Positions 24,869-34,144 of a stretch of DNA of 64,000 nt are shown here, in pieces. Origin of the DNA: DASQFQ01 sp963811595 (lineage in GTDB: Bacteria; Actinomycetota; Thermoleophilia; Solirubrobacterales; Solirubrobacteraceae); contig CAWERW010000008.1 in assembly GCA_963811595.1 (NCBI GenBank), forward strand, positions 62,001 to 126,000. Reading direction: 5' to 3'. How positions within the stretch are numbered: position 1 is the first letter of the stretch; each line of letters begins with the position of its first letter. The translations under genes were made by a program, and so were the position numbers. Below the pieces are notes generated by a model, which saw nothing but the letters and a program-made list of their open reading frames with translations, did no database searches and had not been told where the DNA came from.

Positions 24869-25270
24869 ATGCGGCCACTGCTCGCCCTCCTCGGCGCCTA
24901 CCACCTCGCGCTCGGCACCGTCATGGTGCTCGCCCCGCGCACCTTCTTCGACGAAGTCGCCGCGTACGGCGTCTACAACGACCACTACATCCGCGACATC
25001 GCGACCTTCTACCTCGCGCTCGGCGCTGTGCTGCTCGTGTCCGTGGCGCGTGCGAGCTGGCGCGTGCCGCTGCTCGCGTTCGCCACGCTCCAGTACGCGC
25101 TGCACGTCGTCAACCACCTGTGGGACGTCGCCGACGCCGACCCGGCGTGGCTCGGGCCCGCCAACGTGGTGTCGCTCGCCCTGATCGGCGTCCTGACCGC
25201 GTGGCTGCTGCGCCGCGGCAGCTACTCCTCGCGCCAGGGAGACCACTCCCCGCGCAGGGCGGGGCAGTAG
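24869..25270 (+). CDS. Four-helix membrane protein (DoxX/DUF4345-like)
   Basis: 133 residues from ATG 24869; ATG 24860 and 24851 are also in frame. Four hydrophobic segments at about 2-22, 44-64, 68-90 and 98-118 are visible, with YNDHYIRDIATFYLALG between the first two. The role is unknown. Its last 49 bp overlap the gene below on the other strand. Confidence 0.75.
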   Translation: MRPLLALLGAYHLALGTVMVLAPRTFFDEVAAYGVYNDHYIRDIATFYLALGAVLLVSVARASWRVPLLAFATLQYALHVVNHLWDVADADPAWLGPANVVSLALIGVLTAWLLRRGSYSSRQGDHSPRRAGQ

Positions 25271-25869
25271 CCCGCGATGTGCGCCGGGATGCGCTCGGCG
25301 GCCAGCGCCTCGACGAGCATTCCCACCATCGTGCGCCCCATCGCCGACCACATCACGCCCTTGGTGTCGAGCTGGACCAGCGCGCCGCGGGTGCCGTACT
25401 CGACATCGAACACGAAGTTCGGCGTGTAGGCGGGCTCCGCGCCCGTGGGCGGGGGGTCCGGACCGACGACGTCGCCGTGCTCGTCGACGAGACCCAACCG
25501 CGGCACCACCGGCGCCAGGGCCCGCGCTGCGGTGTCGTTCTGCAGCGTGAAGACCGTGAACGTGGCGGCGCCGACCACGTCCTCCACGTCGTCGCCGTCC
25601 AGCGACACACCCGCCCCGAGCACGTTCGGCGCGACGCTGACCCAGCGCTCGGGCGGCACGTCCGCGTGCTGCGTGTACTGGTGCACGTAGCTGACGGCTG
25701 CGTCGTACCTGCCGTCGACGACGGCGAGGTGCGCGAGCGCGTGGAGCGCGTCCAGCGACCCCGCCCCCGCGCTCCGCTCCATCCACGTGCGCGCCTCGGC
25801 GTCGAGCTCCGCTGCGCGCTCGAGCAGCTCCTCCGCCCGGCGGAACATGGCGTGCGCGTCGTCGCTCAT
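25222..25869 (-). CDS. Unknown protein downstream of the PAS-GGDEF gene
   Basis: 215 residues. The N-terminal 70 residues look like paired helices (MFRRAEELLERAAELDAEA, DALHALAHLAVVDGRYDAA). The rest is beta-rich (VFTLQNDTAARALAPVVPRLG, NFVFDVEYGTRGALVQLDTKG). It starts 2 bp after the GGDEF stop, so it is probably cotranscribed and may serve the same signalling route. No family is recognised. Confidence 0.65.
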   Translation of the reverse strand: MSDDAHAMFRRAEELLERAAELDAEARTWMERSAGAGSLDALHALAHLAVVDGRYDAAVSYVHQYTQHADVPPERWVSVAPNVLGAGVSLDGDDVEDVVGAATFTVFTLQNDTAARALAPVVPRLGLVDEHGDVVGPDPPPTGAEPAYTPNFVFDVEYGTRGALVQLDTKGVMWSAMGRTMVGMLVEALAAERIPAHIAGYCPALRGEWSPWREE

Positions 25870-25871
25870 CG

Positions 25872-28207
25872 CTACTCGGCGATGAGGTAGCGGCCCGGGC
25901 CGCCGGCCTTCGCGCGGTACATCGCGGCGTCGGCGGCGCTCAGCAGCTCGGCCCGGGTGGGGCCGTCCTCGGGCGAGAAGCAGATCCCGATGCTGGCCGA
26001 CAGCGTGATCTCCTCGCCGCCGGCTTCGAGCGGCGCGCGCAGCGCCTCGAGGATCCGCTCGGCGATGCCGGCCGCGCACTCGCGCCCGCGCACGTGCTCG
26101 GAGAGCACGATCAGCTCGTCGCCGCCGAAGCGCGCCACCGTGTCCTCGGCGCGCAGCGTCGAGGCGACGCGCGCCGCCGCGCGCTGCAGCACCTCGTCGC
26201 CACCCGCGTGGCCGAGCCGGTCGTTGACCGCCTTGAAGCCGTCGAAGTCGAGGAAGAGCAGGGCGATCGGCGCGTGCTCGCGCTGCTGGCGGCGCATCGC
26301 GTGATCGAGGCGGTCGAAGAACAGGACGCGGTTGGGCAGCCCGGTCAGCGGGTCGTGCAGCGCCTGGTGCAGCCGTTCCTCCTCGGCCCGCTTGCGCACG
26401 ACGTACTCGCCCAGCTGCGCCCCCGACGTGTTCGCGAACGACGCGAGCGCCTCGCCCGGGTGCGGGAGCCCGTGGAGCTCGATGCGGCCGACCGGCTCGG
26501 CGCCGCTGACCAGGGGGATCACCAGCGCGGGCGGGCCGGGCGCGGCACCGTCGCGCGGCCAGGCGGCGACGCGCTCTTCGCCGAGCCACAGGCTCCCGTA
26601 CGCGCACTCGAGCTCGCGCACGACGGTCTCGACCACCGCCGGCAGCGACTCGCGCAACTCGGCGCCGCCGGCCATGACGCTCAGCACGCCGAGGCTCGCG
26701 GCATGGCAGCGCTCCGCGAGCCGCTGCTCGGTGACGTCGCGGACGTGCGCGACGCAGTGCACCGGCCGGCCGTCGGCGTCGCGTAGCAGCAGCGCGCGCA
26801 GCGCGCCCCAGCGGATCTCCCCGCCCGGCCGCACGTAGCGCTTCTCGGTGTTCCACTCGTCGATCTCGCCCGCCGCGAGCCTGCGCATCGCGTCCTCGCT
26901 GGCGGGCATGTCGTCGGGGTGCGTGACCGCGCCGACCGTGGCGCCGACCAGCTCGTCGCGGTCGCGCCCCAGGAACTCCGCGAGCGCCTCGTTGACGAGG
27001 GCGAAGCGCCCGCCGCGCGCGATCAGCGCCATGCCGACCGGCGCGCGCTCGAACACGGTGCGGAAGCGCTCGACCGCCTCGCTGCGCGCCTGCTCCGACG
27101 CGCGCAGGTCCGTCAGGTCCTGGACGATGCCGATCATGTGCCGCGGTGCCCCGGCGGACGCGTGCACCGCGCCGCGGATGCGCACCTCGCGCAGCTCGCC
27201 GTCGCGGCGCTGGATCGAGACGAAGCAGTCGAAGGCCCCGTCGTCGCGGATCGCCGCGTCGACCTCGCCGCGCAGCCGCTCGCGGTCGCCGTCGACGACC
27301 ATCGAGAGCACGTTCTCGGGGCTGGGCACGTGGTGCTCGGGCTCGACGCCGAAGATGCGATAGGTCTCGGGCGACCAGACGACCGTGTCGGCCACCAGGT
27401 CGCGGTCGAAGGAGCCGATCTGCGCCAGCCGCTCCGCCTCGTTCAGCCGCTGCTCGGCGTGCCGGCGCTCCGTGACGTCCTCGCAGACGCCGTCCAGGCG
27501 GCGAGCGGCGCCGCCGGGCCCCATCGTCGCGCCGCCGCGGCAGATGAACAGGCGGTACTCGCCGTCCGCGTGCCGCATCCGCATCTCGAGCTCCATGACG
27601 CCGCCGTCGCTCAGCACCGCGCTCGCGCCGCCGCGACGCGCTCGCGATCGTCGGGGTGCACGAGCTCGAGCGTCTCGTCGCCCAGCGGCTCGCTGCCCGG
27701 CTCGAAGCCCAGCATGCGGCGCAGCTCCGCCGACCAGGTGACCTCGTGCGCCTCGGGATCCCAGTGCCACGAGCCGACGCCGGCGATCTGCTGCGCCTCG
27801 GCCAGCCGTGTCTCGCGGCGGCGCAGCGCGTCCTCGGCGCGCTTGCGCTGCGTGATGTCGGTCGAGAGGCCGATCACCGCCACCGCCCGGCCCTGGGAGT
27901 CGAACAGCGGCGTCTTGTGCGTCAGGTGGGTGCGCCCGTCCCAGCCGTCCTCGATGTCGATCGGCCGGCCGGTGCGCAGGACCTCGCGGTTCTGCTCCGC
28001 CCAGCGCTCGACCGTCGCGGGGTCGAACAGCTCGGCGGGCATCCGGCCGGCGACCTCCTCGGGCAGCTTGCCGACGAGCTCGCAGGCGGCGCGGTTCGCG
28101 TAGGTGATGCGCCCGTCCGGATCCTGCACGTAGAGCAGCACCGAGAGGCCGTCGAGGACATCGATCAGGCGGTCGGCATCGAAGATGGGGCGTCCATGCG
28201 CTTCCAC
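25872..28207 (-). pseudogene. Multi-PAS diguanylate cyclase, one frameshift
   Basis: The N-terminal part (GTG 28207 to about 27625) holds a PAS domain and the start of a second one (ITYANRAACELVG, VHPDDRERVAAA). It then hits a stop at 27611. The second PAS continues in the next frame (SDGGVMELEMRMRHADGEYRLF) and runs through two more PAS units, a GAF-like segment and a GGDEF domain to 25872. Adding one base near 27619-27636 gives one protein of about 778 residues. The signature reads GGDEL rather than GGDEF. The product-inhibition site RxxD is present just before it (RAEDTVARFGGDEL). No EAL domain follows. It would make cyclic di-GMP. Confidence 0.85.
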
Positions 28208-28245
28208 GGCCGGCCGACGCTACCGGAATGTGAACTGACAGCCGG

Positions 28246-29676
28246 TCAGATTCCGAGCTGCTCGCGCAGCAGGCGATTGACCTCGCCGCCGTCGGCGCGG
28301 CCCTTGGTCTCCTTCATCACCGGCCCGACCAGCGCCCCGATCGCCTTGGGGTTGCCGCCGCGCACGCGCTCCACCACGTCGGGGTGCTCCTCGATGACGC
28401 GCGCCACGATCGCGGCCAGCTCGCCGTCGTCGCCGAGCGCGCCGAGGCCTTCCTGCTCGACGACGTCGGCGGGATCGCCGCCGGACTCCACGAGCCGGTC
28501 GAGCACCTGGCGGCCGGCGCCGCGCGTGACCGTGCCGGTCTGCACGAGTCCGGCGAGCTTGGCCAGCGCCTGCGGCGAGACGTTGGAGGCACCGGGCTCG
28601 CCGTCCGGCGGCAACCGCCCGATGAGCTCGTCCTTCAGCCACGTCGCGACGAGCGGCGGCTCCACGCCCTCGCCCGCCGCGGTGGCGGCCTCCTCGAAGT
28701 AATCGCCGAGCTCGGGGCGGGTGGCGAACAGCCGGGCGGTCTCCTCCGGCAGCGACCAGTCGCGCTCGTAGCGCTCGGCGCGCTGGGCGGGCAGCTCGGG
28801 CAGCGCCTCGCGGGCGGCGTCGAGCATCGCCTGGGTCGGCGCGAGCGGGACGAGGTCGGGCTCCGGGAAGTAGCGGTAGTCGTGCGCCTCCTCCTTGGAG
28901 CGCAGCGGGCTCAGGTCGCCCGACCGCGGGTCGAAGTGCAGCGTCTCCTGCACGACCTTCTCCCCCGCGTCGAGCAGCTCCGCCTGGCGCTGGATCTCCG
29001 CGTTGATGCCCTGCATCACGAAGCGGAACGAGTTCATGTTCTTGAGCTCCGTCTTCGTGCCCAGCTCGTCGGAGCCCTTGGGGCGGATGGAGACGTTGGC
29101 GTCGCAGCGCAGCGAGCCCTCCTCCATGTTCACGTCCGAGACGCCGAGCTGGCGCAGCGTCACGCGCAGCAGCGTCAGCCACTCGCGCGCCTCCTCGGCC
29201 GAGCGGAGGTCGGGCTCGGTGACCATCTCGCACAGCGGGGTGCCGGCCCGGTTGAAGTCGACGACGCTCGCCGAGGAGCCGTGGATACGGCCCGACTCGC
29301 CGAGGTGGACGAGCTTCGCGGCGTCCTCCTCGAGATGGATGCGGTGCAGCCGCACGTCCCCCACCTGACCCCCGGTGCAGAGCGGGATGTCGTATTGGGA
29401 GATCTGGTACGCCTTCGGGTTGTCCGGATAGAAGTAGTTCTTGCGGTGGAAGATCGAGCGCGGGGCGATCTCGCAGTCGAACGCGAGGCCCATCAGCAGC
29501 CCGTACTCGACGGCCTTCGCGTTGAGCACGGGCAGCGCGCCGGGGAGGCCGAGGCAGACCGGGCAGGTGCGCGTGTTGGGCTCCTCCCCGAACGACAGCG
29601 CGCAGGAGCAGAACATCTTCGTCTGCGTGTCGAGCTGGACGTGGATCTCCAGGCCGATGACGGGCTCGTACTTCAC
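28246..29676 (-). CDS. gatB: Asp-tRNA(Asn)/Glu-tRNA(Gln) amidotransferase subunit B
   Basis: 476 residues from GTG 29676. GatB binds the mischarged tRNA and phosphorylates it before amidation. Landmarks are YEPVIGLEIHVQLDTQTKMFCSC (split here: VIGLEIHVQL and KMFCSC), CPVCLGLPGALPVLN, RKNYFYPDNPKAYQISQ, and the C-terminal YqeY-like tail ending NRLLREQLGI. It overlaps gatA by 4 bp. Confidence 0.97.
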   Translation of the reverse strand: MKYEPVIGLEIHVQLDTQTKMFCSCALSFGEEPNTRTCPVCLGLPGALPVLNAKAVEYGLLMGLAFDCEIAPRSIFHRKNYFYPDNPKAYQISQYDIPLCTGGQVGDVRLHRIHLEEDAAKLVHLGESGRIHGSSASVVDFNRAGTPLCEMVTEPDLRSAEEAREWLTLLRVTLRQLGVSDVNMEEGSLRCDANVSIRPKGSDELGTKTELKNMNSFRFVMQGINAEIQRQAELLDAGEKVVQETLHFDPRSGDLSPLRSKEEAHDYRYFPEPDLVPLAPTQAMLDAAREALPELPAQRAERYERDWSLPEETARLFATRPELGDYFEEAATAAGEGVEPPLVATWLKDELIGRLPPDGEPGASNVSPQALAKLAGLVQTGTVTRGAGRQVLDRLVESGGDPADVVEQEGLGALGDDGELAAIVARVIEEHPDVVERVRGGNPKAIGALVGPVMKETKGRADGGEVNRLLREQLGI

Positions 29677-31091
29677 ACGCGCCCCTTGGACCCGTCGAAG
29701 CCGAGCGCCTGCTCGAGCGCATAGGCCGCGTCGAGGATGCGGTTCTCGCTGAACGCGGGGCCGGCGATCTGGAAGCCCGTCGGCAGCTTCTCGGACAGCC
29801 CGTTGGGGATCGAGATCGCGGGCAGGCCGGCGAGCGGGATCGGCACCGTGCAGTAGTCGTTGAGGTACATCGCCCACGGGTCGTCGGTCTTGGCGCCGAG
29901 CTCGAAGGCGACGCCGGGGCTGGTCGGCGAGACCATGAAGTCGCACTCGTGCCAGGCCGCGTGGAAGTCGTCGGCGATCTTCGTCCGCACCTTCTGGGCC
30001 ATGCCGTAGTAGGCGTCGTAGTAGCCCGAGGACAGCGCGTAGGTGCCGAGCATGATGCGGCGCTTGACCTCGGGGCCGAAGCCCTTGGCGCGCGTGCGGG
30101 TGTACATCGTCAGCAGGTCCTCGGACTGCTCGCGCAGGCCGTAGCGGACGCCGTCGTAGCGAGCGAGGTTGGCCGACGCCTCGGCCGGGGCGATCACGTA
30201 ATAGGCGGCGAGCGCGTGCGGCGCGTGCGGGAGCGTGATGTCGACGATCTCGGCGCCGAGGTCCTTCGCGATGTCGAGCGTGGCGCGGAACGTCTTCAGC
30301 ACGCCGTCCTCGATGCCGGGGCCGGAGAGCTCCTCGGGCACGCCGAGCCGCAGCCCGCGCAGGTCGGTGGCGCTCGGGGCGCCGACCGGCTCGGGGAACG
30401 TGAGCGACGTCGAGTCGCACGGGTCCTGGCCGACCATGGCGCCGAACAGCAGCGCGCAGTCGGTGACGTCGCGCGTCAGCGGGCCCGCCTGGTCGAGCGA
30501 CGACGCGAAGGCGATCATCCCGTAGCGGCTGACCGCGCCGTAGGTGGGCTTCAGCCCGACGATCCCGCACAGCGCGGCGGGCTGGCGGATCGAGCCGCCG
30601 GTGTCGGTCCCGATCGCCCACGGCGCCGCACCGGCCGCCACGGCGGCGGCCGAGCCGCCGGAGGAGCCGCCGGGCACGCGCCCGGTGTCCCACGGGTTGA
30701 GCACCGGGCCGTAGGCGCAGTTCTCGGTCGACGAGCCCATCGCGAACTCGTCCTGGTTCGTCTTGGCCAGCAGCGGCGCGCCCGCCGAGACGATCCGCTC
30801 GACCGCGGTCGCCGTGTAGGGCGGGCGGTACCCCTCGAGGATCTTCGAGCCGGCCTGGCTCGGGATGCCCGCGGTGCAGAACAGGTCCTTGACCGCGAGC
30901 GGCACGCCGCCGAGCGGCGCGTTGCGCTCGACCTCCGGCGGGCTCACCTCGTCGGAGACCCAGGAGAAGGCGTTGAGCTCGTCGGCGAGCGCGCGCTCGC
31001 GGTAGGCCGTCCACAGCTCGCCCGGGTCGACGGTGCCGTCGCGGACGCCGGCGGCCGCCTGTGCGGCGGTCAGCTCGAGCAGCTCGCTCAT
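29673..31091 (-). CDS. gatA: Asp-tRNA(Asn)/Glu-tRNA(Gln) amidotransferase subunit A
   Basis: Amidase that releases ammonia from glutamine. 472 residues. The Ser-cisSer-Lys triad is visible: Lys in PLAVKDLFCT, and the Gly/Ser-rich stretch VPGGSSGGSAAAVAAG, GTDTGGSIRQPAALCG. The presence of GatCAB implies indirect Gln-tRNA or Asn-tRNA synthesis. It overlaps gatC by 4 bp. Confidence 0.97.
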   Translation of the reverse strand: MSELLELTAAQAAAGVRDGTVDPGELWTAYRERALADELNAFSWVSDEVSPPEVERNAPLGGVPLAVKDLFCTAGIPSQAGSKILEGYRPPYTATAVERIVSAGAPLLAKTNQDEFAMGSSTENCAYGPVLNPWDTGRVPGGSSGGSAAAVAAGAAPWAIGTDTGGSIRQPAALCGIVGLKPTYGAVSRYGMIAFASSLDQAGPLTRDVTDCALLFGAMVGQDPCDSTSLTFPEPVGAPSATDLRGLRLGVPEELSGPGIEDGVLKTFRATLDIAKDLGAEIVDITLPHAPHALAAYYVIAPAEASANLARYDGVRYGLREQSEDLLTMYTRTRAKGFGPEVKRRIMLGTYALSSGYYDAYYGMAQKVRTKIADDFHAAWHECDFMVSPTSPGVAFELGAKTDDPWAMYLNDYCTVPIPLAGLPAISIPNGLSEKLPTGFQIAGPAFSENRILDAAYALEQALGFDGSKGRV

Positions 31092-31384
31092 GCGGGAGCG
31101 GCGCCGGGGCTGGGGACGCGGAAGCCGTCGGGGAGCGGGTCGGGAGCGCTCGCGAGCGCGACCTCCCGCGGCAGCGACGGGCGCGGCTCGTCGGCGCGCA
31201 GCACGTTCTCGACCGCGACGACGTGCGAGGTCGGCGGGACGTCGGCGAGATCGCCGAGCTCGCCGATCTTCTCGATGTGGTCGAGGACGCCGGACAGCTC
31301 GACGGCCATCTTCTCGAGCTCCTCCTCGCTCAGCTCGAGGCGGGCGAGTTTGGCGACGTGGAGGACCTGGTCTCGGCTCAGCAC
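31088..31384 (-). CDS. gatC: Asp-tRNA(Asn)/Glu-tRNA(Gln) amidotransferase subunit C
   Basis: 98 residues from GTG 31384. GatC wraps GatA and GatB. It shows VLHVAKLARLELSEEELEKM and the ADVPPTSHV and LRADEPRPSLPRE segments. TAGAAT, a consensus-quality hexamer, lies 7 nt before the start, so gatCAB likely begins here as a leaderless mRNA. Confidence 0.95.
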   Translation of the reverse strand: MLSRDQVLHVAKLARLELSEEELEKMAVELSGVLDHIEKIGELGDLADVPPTSHVVAVENVLRADEPRPSLPREVALASAPDPLPDGFRVPSPGAAPA

Positions 31385-31391
31385 GGCGCCG

Positions 31392-31397
31392 ATTCTA
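31392..31397 (-). promoter_or_regulatory. -10 hexamer for gatCAB
   Basis: TAGAAT on the minus strand with a 7-nt gap to GTG 31384. It lies at the very end of the upstream membrane-protein gene. Confidence 0.5.
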
Positions 31398-31925
31398 GGC
31401 GCGCGGCTCGGCCTCGGGCGGTGGCGCCGGGTCCTGGGGGCCCTCGGCGGGCGGCGTGGGGCGCACGTCGACCGGCGCGGGCTCGACGTTCCACTCCTCG
31501 TCGCGCATCGAGCGCCAGCCGCCGGCGGCGATCGCCAGCACCGACACGAACCCGAGGAACGCGCCGAACTTGACCTCGATGAACTCGTTCGGCCCGGGCT
31601 GGTTGAGGATCCGGTAGAGCACGAGCAGGACGCCGATGATGCCGATCGTCGAGGTGATCACGCTCGCGGCCACCGGCAGCGCGGGGCTGTGGCGGCTGGC
31701 GGTGAGGCCCGCGAGCGCGAGCGCGGCGAGCGCGGTCAGCGCCAGCCACAGGTCGGTGACCGCGAACGCCTCCCACGCGTTGGCGCCGACGGAGACCTCG
31801 ATCTCCTGGTCGCCGACCCGGGTGACGCCGCCGGCCGCGTACCACTCGAGGAACATCACGACGAGCAGGGCCGCGCCGCCGGCGGCGGCGATCAGGTCGC
31901 CCGGGCGGAGGCGGCTCAACTCCAC
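31395..31925 (-). CDS. Four-helix membrane protein, unknown
   Basis: 176 residues. Hydrophobic segments are at about 10-27, 55-75, 83-105 and 120-137, with a Pro-rich acidic tail (PTPPAEGPQDPAPPPEAEP). The start overlaps the folD end by 10 bp. The function is unknown. Confidence 0.75.
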   Translation of the reverse strand: MELSRLRPGDLIAAAGGAALLVVMFLEWYAAGGVTRVGDQEIEVSVGANAWEAFAVTDLWLALTALAALALAGLTASRHSPALPVAASVITSTIGIIGVLLVLYRILNQPGPNEFIEVKFGAFLGFVSVLAIAAGGWRSMRDEEWNVEPAPVDVRPTPPAEGPQDPAPPPEAEPRA

Positions 31926-32773
31926 CCCGCCCCCACGGGCTCGGCGGCCGCCGCCTGCGCCGCGCGCAGCGTGTTGCGCAGCAGCATCGCGATCGTCATC
32001 GGCCCGACGCCGCCCGGCACCGGCGTGATCAGCCCGGCGCGCTCGGCGGCGGGCTCGAAGTCGACGTCGCCGACCGGGCTGCCGACGTCGATGACCGTGG
32101 CGCCGGGCTTGATCCAGTCGCCCTCGATCAGCCGCGGGCGCCCGACCGCGGCGACGAGCACGTCGGCGCGGCGGCAGACCTCGGCGAGGTCGCGGGTGCG
32201 GGAATGACAGACGGTGACGGTGGCGTTCGCGGCGAGCAGCAGCGCGGCGATCGGTCGGCCGACGAGATCCGAGCGGCCGACCACGACCGCCTCCGCGCCC
32301 TCGAGCGGCACGTCGTGGCGCCGCAGCAGCTCCATGATCCCGGACGGCGTGCAGGGACGCAGGCCGGGGCGGCCCTGGGCGAGCAGCCCCGCCGAGATCG
32401 GCGTCAGGCCGTCGACGTCCTTGCTCGGCGGGATCATCGCCGCGAGACCGGCGCCGTCGACCTGGGGCGGCGTCGGCAGCTGGAGCAGGATGCCGGACAC
32501 GCGCGGGTCGGCGGCCAGCTCCTTGAGGATCGCGTCGACCTCGTCGTGCGTGGCGTCATCCGGCAACCGGTGGTCGAAGCCCTGGATGCCGACCTCGGCC
32601 GACGCCTTCTGCTTGTTGCCGACGTAGAGCGCCGAGGCGGGATCGTCGCCCACCAGCACCGTGGCGAGCCCGGGCGGCTCGTGGCCCTGCTCGACCCAGG
32701 CGGCGACGTCGCGCTTGACCTCCGCGCGCACGTCCTGCGCGATCGCCTTGCCATCGATCCGCCGAGCCGCCAT
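31916..32773 (-). CDS. folD: Methylenetetrahydrofolate dehydrogenase/cyclohydrolase
   Basis: Interconverts methylene-, methenyl- and formyl-tetrahydrofolate. 285 residues. The catalytic Lys is in YVGNKQKASAEVG (about 54), and GILLQLPTPPQVD, PPSKDVDGLTPIS, GRSDLVGRPIAALLL and PVPGGVGPMTIAMLLRNT are all present. TAGCCT lies 9 nt before the ATG. Confidence 0.97.
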   Translation of the reverse strand: MAARRIDGKAIAQDVRAEVKRDVAAWVEQGHEPPGLATVLVGDDPASALYVGNKQKASAEVGIQGFDHRLPDDATHDEVDAILKELAADPRVSGILLQLPTPPQVDGAGLAAMIPPSKDVDGLTPISAGLLAQGRPGLRPCTPSGIMELLRRHDVPLEGAEAVVVGRSDLVGRPIAALLLAANATVTVCHSRTRDLAEVCRRADVLVAAVGRPRLIEGDWIKPGATVIDVGSPVGDVDFEPAAERAGLITPVPGGVGPMTIAMLLRNTLRAAQAAAAEPVGAGWS

Positions 32774-32782
32774 GAACCCGGG

Positions 32783-32788
32783 AGGCTA
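32783..32788 (-). promoter_or_regulatory. -10-like hexamer for folD
   Basis: TAGCCT on the minus strand with a 9-nt gap to ATG 32773; it overlaps the last codons of the LysR gene. Confidence 0.35.
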
Positions 32789-33697
32789 GACGGTGCTCCG
32801 GCCGATCCGGGCGCCGGCGCGCGCGAGCGCCTCGACCATCTCGCGGGTGGCCTGGGTCGGCCGTCCGCCCACCGCGGTGAGCGCGACCACGCGGCGGAGC
32901 GGCGGGTCGCGCAGCGGCAGCACGACGACGTTGCGGTCGCGCGCCGTGTCGTCTTTGGTGAGCGACGGGACGAGGCTGACGGCCAGCCCGGCGGCGACGA
33001 TCCCACGGGTGGCGAGCGGGTCGTCGCTCTCGAACGCGATCCGCGGCTCGAAGCCCGCTTCGCGGCAGAGCTCGCGGATCAGGCCGGGTGAGGTCGCGGA
33101 CGGGCCCTGGACCCAGGCGTCGTCGCGCAGGGCGGCGAGCTCGAGCTCGGCCTCGCCCGCGAGCGGGTGGCGGCGCGGGATGACCGCGTACATCGGCTCC
33201 TCGAGCAGCGTGCGCTCCTCGACGCCCTCGGGCGCGCTGCTGCCCTCGCGGCGGAACGCGACCGCGAGGTCGACGTCGCCGCGGCGCAGCTTGGCCAGCG
33301 CCGTCGGCGGCCCGCACTCGGTGATCGTCACCTCGGCGTCGGGCAGGCGGCGGCGGACGTCGGCGACGGCGAGCGGGATCAGCCGCGTCAGCGCCGACGA
33401 GTGCCCGGCGACGCGGACCCGCCGCTGCTCGCTCGCGATCAGGTCCGTGACCTGGAGCTCGGCGAGCGCGAGGCGGTCGAGCGCCGCCCGGGCGTGGTCG
33501 ACGAGCAGCGCCCCGGCCGCGGTCAGCTCCGCCCCGCCGCGCGAGCGGGTGACGAGCGGGGCGCCGACCTCGGCCTCGAGCGCGGCGAGGTGCTGGGAGA
33601 CGGCGGGCTGGGTGAAGTCGAGCGCCGCGGCCGCGGCGGTCAGCGAGCCGTGCTCGGCGATCGCGCACAGCGAGCGCAGGCGCCGGACGTCGTACAT
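32786..33697 (-). CDS. LysR-family transcriptional regulator
   Basis: 303 residues. The N-terminal HTH is RRLRSLCAIAEHGSLTAAAAALDFTQPAVSQHLAALEAEVG (in part residues 5-45), with a substrate-binding fold from about 90. The ligand is unknown. It is divergent from a short ORF, with A/T-rich sites in between, the usual LysR autoregulatory layout. Confidence 0.93.
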   Translation of the reverse strand: MYDVRRLRSLCAIAEHGSLTAAAAALDFTQPAVSQHLAALEAEVGAPLVTRSRGGAELTAAGALLVDHARAALDRLALAELQVTDLIASEQRRVRVAGHSSALTRLIPLAVADVRRRLPDAEVTITECGPPTALAKLRRGDVDLAVAFRREGSSAPEGVEERTLLEEPMYAVIPRRHPLAGEAELELAALRDDAWVQGPSATSPGLIRELCREAGFEPRIAFESDDPLATRGIVAAGLAVSLVPSLTKDDTARDRNVVVLPLRDPPLRRVVALTAVGGRPTQATREMVEALARAGARIGRSTV

Positions 33698-33741
33698 AAC
33701 AGCAGCTTATCCATCAATGAGTAGGTCTGCTTGAACTTATG
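33696..33741. promoter_or_regulatory. Candidate LysR operator/promoter region
   Basis: An A/T-rich island in high-GC DNA. ATAA-N7-TTAT (33696-33710) includes a T-N11-A core of the LysR type, and CTTGAACTTAT follows. TAAGCT (33704-33709, minus) sits 6 nt before the LysR ATG, so binding here would block its own promoter. Confidence 0.5.
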
Positions 33742-33760
33742 TCCGAGCGCCGCCAGGGTG

Positions 33761-33862
33761 ATGGCCATGTCGATTCTCATTCACATGGCAGTAGAGAAGA
33801 CCCGCCGTCTCGCCGAGAGCGGCGGCCCCAAGCCGCGCCGCGTGCGCAGGCCGCAGGACTGA
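33761..33862 (+). CDS. Possible 33-residue basic peptide divergent from LysR
   Basis: ATG 33761 to TGA 33862, product MAMSILIHMAVEKTRRLAES followed by a basic tail (PKPRRVRRPQ). ATG 33788, further in, is another start. It occupies the slot of a LysR target and ends 2 bp before the opposite gene's stop. There is no homology evidence. Confidence 0.3.
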   Translation: MAMSILIHMAVEKTRRLAESGGPKPRRVRRPQD

Positions 33863-33863
33863 G

Positions 33864-34109
33864 TCAGGCCCAGGGCTTGCCCTGGCGCGAGCGTCGCGCC
33901 ACGAGCGAGATGCCGATCAGGACGAGCCCGGCCACCGCCGGCACCGAGGCGAGCGACATGAAGGCCACGCCGATCCCCTCCGGCGTGCCGCCGTCGACCA
34001 GGAGCATGATGATGACGCCGATCGCGAGCAGCACGACCGCGATCAGCAGCAGCTTCGTGCCCAGGTTGCGTTGCTTGTCCTCGGTGACGGGCGGGGGTGT
34101 GGCGCTCAT
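33864..34109 (-). CDS. Small two-helix membrane protein
   Basis: 81 residues from ATG 34109 (MSATPPPVTEDKQRNLG). Two hydrophobic segments (about 18-38 and 47-71) and a basic C-terminus (RRSRQGKPWA) are visible. Unknown role. It is divergent from the hydrolase gene at 34145. Confidence 0.7.
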   Translation of the reverse strand: MSATPPPVTEDKQRNLGTKLLLIAVVLLAIGVIIMLLVDGGTPEGIGVAFMSLASVPAVAGLVLIGISLVARRSRQGKPWA

Positions 34110-34144
34110 GGCGCTGCACTTCCCATCCCGGGTACTGGCTACGC

